From contig NC_089186.1 in the NCBI RefSeq assembly GCF_947507565.1, forward strand, positions 744,001 to 808,000: a stretch of DNA of 64,000 nucleotides, read 5' to 3'. How positions within the stretch are numbered: position 1 is the stretch's first letter; every line of letters begins with the position of its first letter. Below are positions 47,347 through 58,700 of the stretch, in pieces. The notes beneath the pieces were generated by a model. That model saw nothing but the letters and a program-made list of their open reading frames with translations, searched no databases and had not been told where the DNA came from. Both the position numbers and the translations under genes were made by a program. The DNA is from Oscarella lobularis. Its lineage: Eukaryota; Porifera; Homoscleromorpha; Homosclerophorida; Oscarellidae.

Positions 47347-50300
47347 ATGTTTAGGTCCTGCTTCAGTATCAATAGTCGAGGCTGTTTGCAAGAAGGTTTG
47401 CCTAAGGGACTCCTTGGCGACGGCTCCTGTCAAGTAACGTTCTTTCTTTTCTTTGTTTTTCTGCAGAGCTACGTAACTATTCTCTTTAGGTGGTATCCTG
47501 CGACGGTGGGGCAACGGTGTTATATTGGGGGAACAAACCCGATGGAACAAGTTGTTATTTTGGTTTGCTCGACTTTTGTGGAGATGCCGAATGCAGAAGT
47601 GGTAAATGTGTCAGAAAAAATCCGAAATGTGGCAAATGCCAAAAATGCGTGAGTGAAACGTTGAGTTTTCGTTGTGATGCTCACGCAAGAGGAACAGCTT
47701 GCGATGATGGTAATGCGTGCACAAACAATGACGTGTGTGATGGCAAGGGTACCTGCCATGGAAATATGTTCGCATGCTTGTTTTGCCAGAGTTGCAACGG
47801 CGTCGGATGCGGGCTAAACGAAGGCTTTTGCCTCATAGACGGCTTCTGCCAAGACGATAAACAAAGACGGGGTGCTATTGGTGATGAAGGCTGCCAGGTA
47901 ATCAAAAAGCACCCATTTATACTCTATAGAGAAATTCGATTTTAATTTAGGAGTGCAATGTTGTGAAGCATACCACTCTGTGGAGCAGTGTGTCGGGAGG
48001 TAGTTGCGATGATAGCAATCTGTGTACCAAAGACGATCAGTGCAGAGATGGTAAATGCCGTGGCACCGCATTCTCTTGCGAAGCGTGTGAAGATTGCAAT
48101 GGGAAAGGCTGCGAGTTGAAGAGTGGCTATTGCTTTATCGAATCTCGTTGCTACAGCAGCAGCGATGTCAATCCTAGCAATCCGTGCATGGTAGGTGCAC
48201 AAGCAGTTTTGTTTGATTCTTTTGATTGTTCCAACGTTACTTTAGTCTTGCCAATCCTCCGTCAGTGACAGCGAATGGACGCCTCGCCCCGGGCAGAAAT
48301 GTGATGACGGCCTTATCTGCACTCATACCGATACGTGCAATGCGAAAGGATTGTGCGTTGGAAATAAGCTAAATTGCGTGTCTCCTTGCCAATCGCGTGA
48401 CGGCACAGACACATGTAAAACGCAAGGCTGTCTGACAGATAAATCAACGTGTGGTTGCCTCATTCCAAAGAATAATGATACAAACGTCTGCTACGAAAAC
48501 AACGCTGCGAATCCAGTGAACGAGTGTCAGTACTGTAACATTGCAGCTGAAGGCGGTTACACATCGTGGACCAACCACCTTTCAATAACATGCAATGATG
48601 GTGATCCTTGTACCAGAGACGATAGGTGCGACACAGGAGCATGTAGAGGTACGGACTTTCGGAAAACGTGCGATCAGCACACAGTTGCTTCAAACCCGTG
48701 TGTCAGTGGAACGTACTGCAATGGATCGCAATGTCTTCCAACATATCATTTACCTAGGCATCGATGTTACGCCAACAAAGACGAATGCGATTATCCTGAT
48801 CTCTTCTGTAGCGGTGACAGTGCTGAATGTCGTTACTGTGACGATAAGGGTCAATGTGCATCTGTGCTGAACGACACGAAACCTACGTCAGGCGTCGACC
48901 CAACAGATGCTCTTATTTCTGTTTTTAGATCTGGATCGTCAGATATTCTGTCCTTGGTTGAAGGTACCAACGGAAATTCGTATCTGATGTTGACGAACGA
49001 TACGGAGATCAGAGTGAAGTTTGAAGGTTTTAAAGTTCCTTGTGACAATATCAGCATTGACTGGCAGCTGGTTGACACTGCAGACGGAGATTCGACAGTG
49101 TACTCGTCAAGTGGCCTTATCGAAATCTCCAGTGAAACCATTTATGTTGCAACTGTCTCCAAGCGTTTCACACTGACCAATGGAGGCACGTACAAAATCA
49201 AGGCGGTGGCTCGAAACGTAAGAGGAGCGGCTACGACGAAAGACTCGGAGGAAATTCTAGTCGATACGACTTCTCCTCTTCTTGGAAAGATTTATGACGG
49301 CGGACGACCTGGGCCCAATCTACTTTCTGATATTGATTTTCAGAGCGATAATAGCACGCTGTCTTTTCACTGGGATCCCACCACTGTGAAGGACAATGAG
49401 AGTGGAATCGATACCACTAGCTACAGATTCGCTGTAGGCACCAGTGAAGGTGGCAGCGACGTTCAGGACTTTGTCGAGTCTGCGACCAGTGAAATAGCTA
49501 GTCTGACGCTGAGTCAGAACACTAGGTATTACATCACTGTCAAAGTGTTCAATAGAGCAGGCCTGTTTGCAGTTCAATCATCCAATGGAGTGACGGTGGA
49601 TAGTACTCCTCCTATCGCTGGGACGTTGACTATCGTGAGAAACCAAACTAAATTGAATTATATTACGATACCAAGTCGTCATCTTGAGGCAACTTTGAAA
49701 GGCTGCATTGATCTTGAAAGTGGTATACACCAGATCGGTTTGACAGTTTGTGCAACGAGCGTAAGCAATCCTGGTGATTCGGCTTGCAATTCAGCCGGAT
49801 ATACACGCTACGATTGCCCAGATCCCGCTGACTGTTTGATAATTGTCACATTTCCGCAGTCCGACAGAATTTTTGTCAACGGAGTTTTTCAATCTGGTTA
49901 CGCCTACAGAATTGATCTCATTGTTCAGAACGGAGCTCTTTTGACGAGCAGCGTCAGTTCAACTGAAGCCGTAGTCGATTACGATGCTCTCGTGCCTGGA
50001 TCAGTTTTAGATGGTCATCTGAGAGACATTGACTATCAAAGCGTAAACACGTCTATGAACGCATCTTGGTCGGGCTTCGAGGACGAGCAGAGCGGTTTAG
50101 AATCCTGCTACTTGGCAATACACAAAAGGCACAGCAGTGTAAGCAGGAACACGTCTGTTATTTCTCCTTTCGAGATGGTTCCACTGGTTGGAAATGCATC
50201 TGTTCCTAATTTGAGATTGGAAGCGGAAACGACTTACGTCTCGCTTGTGCGATGCTTCAACAAAGCTGGCCTCTTTACAGACGTTTTTTCTGACGGTGTC

Positions 50301-53300
50301 TTCATCGATCCGTATCCTCCTATTCCTACAGAGATAGCCGACATTCGATTTGAAGATGACGTTAACGATGAACATATTGATAGAGATTATCAGGTGAAGA
50401 ACTCTGGAGTGAAATCTAAGTGGACGGTTTTTCCGTCTGCGAGTGGCCTTGACGTGTGCGTCTGGTTTCTGGGTTTGAAAGGAAACGATTCTACAGTGAC
50501 AGAAATTGTGGCAAGTCTATCTGTTTTGCCTACCAGCACCACAGTCAGCCATTCAATCAATATGACATTGAGTATTGCCTACTTTGCCGCAGTGCGTTGC
50601 ACTAGTCGCGCAGGACTGTCGACAACAGTCTTTTCTGACGGAATCAGCGTCGATAACACGTTTCCAGTGGCCGGCTTTGTCTACGATTTGTGCCCCGATT
50701 TTTGCGGATTTGACACCGATGTCAGCTCCTCGCCTGACGGCACGGCTCTGAGATTTCGCTGGGAGGGCTTTCGCGATGCCGAAAGCGGTATCGATTTCTA
50801 TGAGTGGAACTACGACCAAGAATGCAGCAAGGCGTACATTCTAGGCGCGTTTGAACGTCTCTCTGTGTCTTTACCGAATTTCGATCCAATCAGTCTCTCG
50901 ATCATAATGTGCGGTACTGTGTCACTGTTCGAGGTGTCAACGGAGCTGGACTCAAATCAGGCAACAGTACAAATGGCGTTCTAATAGATACGTCTCCTCC
51001 TGTGTCAGTCTTGGTCAAAGATGGGCCTAATCCGTCTACAGATATTGACTATCAGTCGTCTACGGATACGATTTCATTTACTTGGTCACTAGTATCCGAT
51101 CCAGAATCGTCTATTGTTTCACTAGAGACCGGTGTAGGAACGTCGCCAGGAGAGCATGACGTAGTTGCTCTGGTACGGTCTGCTACAGTTACGTCGCAGT
51201 CATTTTCTGGTCTGACGTTGGAAGACGACCATGTGTATTACTCGTCGGTGTGCGCCACTAACGGAGCTAGAATAAAGACGTGCTTCTATTCGGACGGAGT
51301 TCTTATAGACAGCACTCCACCGCAAAGAGGTCTTATTGTTCATGGTTTGATGTGGCCGGGACACAGATATCAGGCGGACGATAGGAAATTAGCCGCACAT
51401 TGGTACGGATTTACAGACTTAGAAAGTACAGTTGAATACTTCGAATGGGCGGTTGGTACGTCACCAAATGGAACAGACGTGAGAGATTATGTCAATGTAG
51501 GATCGAATGTTACATTTGAAGCTGATTTGTACCTTCAGAATGGAAAAGAATACTTTGTGTCCGTGCTGGGCTACAATAGAGCGGGACTGAGTGTTGCTGG
51601 GGCTTCAGACGGCGTGACAGTGGACATAACTCCTCCCACTCCAGGAGAAGTGACAGTGACTCTTACATGGCCATCGACTCCATATGGAGTCTTCGTCTCA
51701 TGGGAGAATTTTACAGACGCGGAAAGTCCAGTGTGGTATTACAAATGTGCAGTTGGTACCACGAGGTGTGGAGCTCAAGCGCGTGCTTACCGGAACGCTG
51801 GCAGAAACGCATCAGCTCTGTTTTTTGAGATTGATTTCGTATCAGGCCTGACGTATTACGCTTCTGTGGTAGGGCGAAACCGAGCTGGTCTTTCGTCGAA
51901 AGTCTGCTCAGATGGAGCACTGTATGATGATAGTCCGCCTATCGGAGGATCAGTTCGCGACGGAGAGGCTACGTCAGATATTGATTATACATCTTTATTT
52001 TCGTCGATGTCCTTCAATTGGGATAAATTTGAAGATGATCACAGCGGAATTTTGCAATGTTTTGCTGGAATTGGGACTACAAACAGCACAAGTGACGTTC
52101 AGGATTTTGTTGCTGTGTCCAAGGCGGTTACGACATACACTTTCTTGTCTCTGCAACTACATCAAGGTGTGAAATACTATGCGTTGGTGCGCTGTACTAA
52201 CGGAAAAGGACTGGGAACAACTGTGTCATCTAACGGGGTAACGGTTGACGCTACGCCACCGTCATCTGGTGACGTCCGCACGCTCTCTTATCAGTCTTCA
52301 CTTACCGCTATACGAGCGTGGTGGGATATTTTTACTGACTCAGAAAGTCTTATTAGTGGATACAATTGGTCCATAGGAAGTGAAGAGCCAACCAGTCAAA
52401 ACGTGCTTCCTTTCACTGATGTAATTAAGTACCTCTGCTGTTGCTTTGTCTCTCAACTTGACTGCACATGTGACGTACTTTGTAACGGTCAGAGCTTTCA
52501 ACTTGGCGGGTTTATCGTCGACGAAGTCTTCAGAAGGATTAGTCGTAGACACGTCGCCGCCTGAATCCGGCATTGTGCTTGACGGAGTAAGTGGTGACGA
52601 TGTCGACTGGTGGCGGAGTGACAGAGGCTTCGGGGCGCATTGGACCGAGTTTGTTGACAAGGAAAGCGCTATTTCCGGCTATAGATGGTCAATTGGAACG
52701 AATGGTGGTGGGTGCCAAGTTCTCATTTCTAGTTACGTGGCTAATAACACCACCGGCTACTGTCAAAGTTGTGTATTTGTTCCTGGAGTCGAATACATTG
52801 TGACGGTTGAAGCGACTAACGGAGCTGGACTGAAAAGTGAAGCTTTTTCCGACGGGTTTGTCGTGGATTTGACTGAACCTAATTCAGGCGCAATATCGGT
52901 ACTTAGATGGAAATCAAACCGTGAATTGCAGATGCATTGGACAGGTGCTAGTGACGACGACTCCGGCATAGCAGAATGTTGGCTGATTGGAGAATTTCCT
53001 AATGGGACGTCAGTTCAAACAATTTTAGCCAACTTCGAGTCTCAAACGGTGACTGTCGACGTCATGGAGTCTACATCAGCTTCCTCAGTTCTGGTATATG
53101 TCGAATGCACGAACAAAGCTAATATGACGTCAAGAACACTATCAAAGAGCGTTGACGCATCTCCTCCAGAGTCGGGTTCACTCCGCTTGTTTGGCTACGA
53201 TAGTCATTCTGTCATTGTCGAAGTGAGACACTTTTATGACCTTGAGTCTGCCATTGAGAAAACGGAGCTTCAGTTCACGGTAAATTCATCAAACCAAACG

Positions 53301-55394
53301 AGGATATTGTGGCCCTACTTTGGTTCTCGCTACACGTTTCTGTCAGATCAAGCTCTTTATGGAAGAACCATAAACATCGCAGCAAGAGCAGTTAACTTTG
53401 TTGGACTTTGGTCAAGCCTTGTGCTACGCAAGTTTCATTTAGTTGAAGTCGAAGGTATTAATGCGTCAGACTGCTGCGATATAAATGTCAAGTATAACGC
53501 ATCGGTTATCGACATATCGTGGAATTGGAAGAACGGGATGAACAACAGATCGCTAGAGCGTGGGTATCACTATCGCTTGGGCATTGGGACAGTCGCTGGA
53601 GGAATTCAAATTCTTCCTTTCACATCTGTGAATTCATCTAGAAGATTTATCTGTACAAACTGCATTGTACTGCAAGGTTTGTACTTCCACGTCACTCTTC
53701 ACGCTTCTTTTGACGGCTTTCAAACGCACCTGAACGTACCGTCATCTCCTGTGCTAATTGACCTAACTCCGCCGGTAGCTGGCAAAGTGATTGATGGAGA
53801 GGATAAAGACGAAGATTTCTACGCTGTCAATGAAACCGTCAGACTTGCTTGGTGTGACTACAGCGATCCAGAAAGTCCGATTCGTCAGTGCTCAGTCTCT
53901 ATAGTTGACAGCAGTTCGTTCGCGCCTATATGGACTACCAGTGTCACCTCTAACGGAAAAGGCAGCGTTGCGATAGATTTTTCTCAGAATCGGTGGCGTG
54001 AAAGTAAACGAGTCTTTACTGCTGTTGAATGTTTCACCGAACTTGGATTATCGGCTCATTCCAGATCTGATGGATTTGTTTTAGATTCAACTCCGCCTAC
54101 GAAAGGACAAGTATCCTTTAGTATATCTGGCGTGCAGAAAACTGGCCAGACAGACGTAATGGGAGCTTGGACCGAGTTCTTGGACGACGAATCAGGAATA
54201 AAGGAGTACTTTTTATCTATCGTCGACAATGAGGAAAGGTCGCTTTACGAGAAAAGCGTTTTGGCTTCGACATCGTTTTCTACTTCCCTGAATTTGACCG
54301 CACAAATGGAATATCGGTTAACTGTTCGAGCAACAAATGGAGCCAACATGCATTCAAGTAGCAAGTCACCTTGGATTATTCACGACGTTACCGCTCCTAT
54401 AGGAGCTCACGTCTATGATGGAGCCGGTAGATATGACATAGATTACCAGTTTTCAATCAAAGGATATTCGTCTTCTTGGGGAAGAATGACTGATGACGAG
54501 ACTAACATTGTCGACTGCATCTGGTTTGTCGGAACTACGCCTGGAGGCAGTCAATTTATGGCTCCGCAATCTGTTGGACAAAGGACAAACGGAAGTTGCA
54601 TTCACTGTATTCTAGTTCCGGGGATGACATTGTACTCTACAGTCTCATGTTACAATTCGGCTGGATACGAAACGTCCGTTTCTTCCGATGGCCTGACGAT
54701 TGACACAACGTCTCCAATGACGGGAAAAGTCTACGACGGAAGAGGAAGGCAGGACAAGGCTTATCAGAAGGAATTTTCAGCTCTTGATTGCAGTTGGGAC
54801 GGTTTCTTCGACGCCGAGAGTGGGATAGCAAAGTACAGCGTATGCCTAGGATCGTCGAAAGGAAAATGTAATATTCGTGAAAAGACTGGGCAAACGAATT
54901 CGACTGAATGGCATTTTGCGTCGTTGCATCTGAAGCACCGAGACTCGTACTACTGCTCCGTTTGGGGAACGAATAGAGCTGGACTGTCGGCGTCTTCCAC
55001 GTCTGACGGCGTCCTCGCCGATTTGACAGCTCCACTGACTGGGACTGTCATCGATGGCACTAAGTCCGATCTCGACTGTCAGCACTCCAACGATTCTATT
55101 ACTGCACGTTGGTACAATTTCTTCGACAACGAGTCGGACATTGCGTTCTACGAATGGGGCATCGGCTCAAAAAAAGGCCACGACGACCTTCTTCCTTTTG
55201 CGTTGACTGGAGCTAACCAGACCGCCAGCGCTCGGTTGAACGTTGGCGTTGGCGCCAAACGTACGCTGGTTTTTGTTACTGTTCGTGCTCAAAATGGAGC
55301 TGGGAGCACGAGTTATGCATCGTCAGATGGCCTGCGGCTTCTTGAACCGGCCTCTGCTCTCTCAGCCGGTTGTGTTTCTTTTGGTGGAGGATAA
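47347..55394 (+). CDS. Cysteine-rich protein with about 20 FN3-like repeats
   Basis: A probable extracellular adhesion or matrix protein. Exons in frame: 47347-47433 (5-prime limit uncertain), 47490-47897, 47951-48190, 48246-55394. The N-terminal part has a disintegrin-like stretch (FCGDAECRSGKCVRK) and several CDDGNxCTxxDxCxxGxC units. About 20 repeats of roughly 110 residues follow, each ending with AGLxSxxxSDGVxVDxTPP and starting DGxxxDIDYQS, an FN3-like unit common in marine invertebrates. N-glycosylation sequons are frequent. It ends at TAA 55392 without an evident membrane anchor. No signal peptide is visible, so a 5-prime exon is probably missing. The long last exon has two frame changes, near 50895 and 52430, with no usable intron. 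Confidence 0.78.
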
Positions 55395-55769
55395 GTTAAC
55401 ATATTCGTGCACTGCAAACGTTGTATATACGTATATATACGTATAGTGGTACCGTGACTTCGAAACGGTTATCTAACACGCCCAGCACAAGACCCACGGA
55501 CATTGTTTACTGTTTTCAGTTACGGCAGCGACGACAGAACGGCGATTTCCAATCGTCGCTTGTCTACCAAATGAGATCTCTTATTCGTTTGCGTTGTTCT
55601 ATTGTGTAAATGGTAAATACTGTCCGTGGGAGTGGCCGCTCTCGTGCTGGGCGTGTTCTCCTAATTAACTCCAGAAGATCAAAGGAGAGATCAAAGGGTT
55701 GCCAACACCCGGCCATCTTCTCCTTTTGGCTAATAGTTTCTATATGCGCAAGCGCAAATAAACAAAACT
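55395..55769. promoter_or_regulatory. Spacer between the FN3 gene and ankyrin-kinase gene C
   Basis: 375 bp. It holds a TATATACG-rich palindromic run at about 55421-55446 near the FN3 gene stop, and presumably the gene C promoter. No other element was recognised. Confidence 0.3.
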
Positions 55770-58700
55770 ATGGAATCCGTCGTCGGAAAGACGGCCCGCA
55801 CCTTCGCCGGTGCGTTGCCATGTCCTACTAGGTTGGTTTCAGCTTTCTTCACCGCCATCGCCAACAAAAAAGTGAAACGCGTCGCCCAATTCGTGTTGGA
55901 ATATCCAGACCAGTGGAAAACCGTTGTAAACGAGGTGTGTAACATTGTATCTGCCTGTCGTGCAGCATAGTTTAGTTTACCAAGTGTCCTAAAGTGTGCC
56001 TTTTACTCCCGTAACGGCAACGTACACCTCGAAAAGAACTAGATAACTAATACCTACAGACCCAGTGGAAACTAAATTGGGGTTCGTGTAGGACGGCGTG
56101 AATGCCATGAAGTATGCAATTATCTGCAACTCTTTGGACGTGGCTAAGCATCTTCTCTCGGCGGGTTGGGAAATCGAAAGTGCGGTCGACGAGGTTGCGT
56201 AATCCTCTTTAATTATTTAGGGCTATTTTTGATTTTTTAATAATAGATTAGAACAACTGCGTTTCTCTTTGCTGTCAATCGGGGATCTGTTAAAAGCGTC
56301 GACTTTTTTGTGAGGAAGGGCTGCAACATCCATGCAATGAATGATGTCAGGGCTCAAACAAATAATTTACCTTCTTTTGTTTTCTAACTTTTTTTCAGCA
56401 TGGAAATGGAGCTCTGGCTTTGGCGTGTTTCCGAGGTCATCTTCCAATGGTGAAGAGAGTCACTAAATTTGGCTTCTCCGTCAACGAAACACACGCAGTA
56501 TAGTTTCTATATGTCGTCTTAAATGATTGCGCTAATTTCATGTCATGTAGAATGGCTACACCCCGTTGCACTGTGCAGCTGATCGTGGGCATGTGGAAAC
56601 TGCTTCATATCTAATTGAGAATGGAGCCAAACTTGAAGCTATGACTACGGTATTTGATTTGAAGCAGCTATGAAATCCTTGCACTTTCTTTTGTGTTAGT
56701 CTGGGCGTACGCCTTTTCTTGTCGCTTGTTCATTTGATCGCGTTGACATCATTGATCTTCTGGTTTCCAAAGGCTGCAACATTTACGTCAAGGAAAAGGT
56801 GCGCTTTTTATCTACAATTAGTATATTTTTACATCTTTGTAGCGAGGGGATGGAGCCCTGGCAATAGCGAGTTGGAATGGAAACCTGAGAGTTGCTGAGA
56901 AATTGATTCACCTCGGTTTAGACCCTAACGAAGAAGAAGTGGTATAGGCAACCGACGTGATGGCGTTATTAGCGCCGCATTTATCGTTCAGGATGGCTAC
57001 GCATCTTTGCACTGGGCCGCTAAAAATGGACGCGTTAAAGTAGCTGAATTTCTTATCAGCAAAGGAGCCAGACTCGAAGGTCGAACCGATGTCAGTTTTG
57101 ATTGTTTACCTCCGCATGCAATATATAGCTTTTGTTTCCCAGTCTGGACACACGCCTTTTCTTGTGGCGTGTGACTGCCAGTGCGTGGACATGATCGATC
57201 TGCTGATCGCTGAAGGTTGCGATGTACGTTCCAAAAGCAAGGTCAGATGCTTTGCTTCCGTTCGTAAATGTGAATAGGTGACGACTGTAGAGAGGAGACG
57301 GCGCCTTGGCAATGGCTAGTTGGAAAGGAAATTTTGTGATTGCTAAGAAATTAATTCAACTGGGACTGGACATCAACGAATCTCATTTTGTAAGACCGCT
57401 CTTCGCGTTGTTTCTGTAATGCATTATCTTTCCTCTAGTGCGGCTATACTTCTTTGCACTGGGCAGTTGCCAAAGGGCATCTCAAGCTAGCAGACTTTCT
57501 TATTGAAAAGGGGGCTTGTCTGGAAGCTGAAAGCAAAGTGATGGTTTCTTTTTAGCGCTCTTTGTCGGCAAATGTTTTTCTTTTGATAGGTGGCTGAAAC
57601 CCCCTTTCTTGTTGCTTGCAATTCCGAGCGAATTGATTTGGTCGAGTTCCTGGTATCGAAAAATTGCAATATTCATGCCAAGAGCGAGGCAATGTTTTCG
57701 GGAATGCGTGCTTGCTAGAAAGTTAAAAACTGAGCTTTTGTGCAGGAAGGAGATGGAGCCCTGGCAACTGCAATTTCTAGAGGAAACCTTGGACTTGCCG
57801 AGAAGTTGCTTCAACTCGGATTGGACGTCAACGAACGTCTATCTGTGCGTCTTCACTGACTTGATTTTGGCAGCACTTGATTTATTCATTTAGCGTGGTT
57901 TTACTTTCTTGCACCAGGCAGCTAGCAAAAGGCATCGTGTACTCGCAGAATTTCTTATTGATCATGGTGCAGAGCTTGAAGCTAAAGACGAGGTTGGATT
58001 CTCTTTTTCTAGGAACTTTTTTTGTTGATATCAGTTGTCAATCTTATAATTTTTTCACTATGTAGAACGGAGACACTCCGATTCTTTGTTGCATCACAGC
58101 CGGCGATCTGCATATGCTACAACTTTTGTTACAAAAGGGATGCAACATTCATGCAAAGAATAAGGAAGGTCTTTCATGCGACATGTTTACGCCAATGACT
58201 ATAACTTTCAGATTGGTATTGGAGCGTTGGCTACAGCGAGTGTCAGTGGAAAGGTCGAAATGGCATTAAAACTTCTCAAAATTGAGTGCTTGGTGAATGA
58301 AACAGACTATGTAAGTCATTGCGTGTTCTGTTTTTTTTTTTGTTGAATTGTTACCGCGTTATCATCTGACTAGTTTGGTCGTACTTCACTCCATATGGCA
58401 GCTAAGTGGAATAGACCGGCGGTTGCCGATCTTCTTATTAATTGGGGCGCCAACGTCGAAGCTCGAGACAAAGTTTAATTTAATTACTATTTAAAAGATA
58501 AAAAGGCAAGTTTTGTTTTCTAACTTTTTAGTGGGGGCGAACGCCGTTTCTGCATGCCGTTTGTAATGGACAGACAGCTGATTTTCTTCTAAGCAAAGGC
58601 TGCAATATTCATGCTTTTGATAAGGCAATTTTCAAGCTTTTCTGCCCGTACATGGCTTTGAAAAAGCTTACTAGGAAAAATATGGGGCATTGGCGTTAGC

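Noticed and set aside
50834-50893. 60 nt intron in the FN3 gene
   Set aside because: GT and AG are present, but its length is a multiple of three and so cannot explain the frame change seen there.
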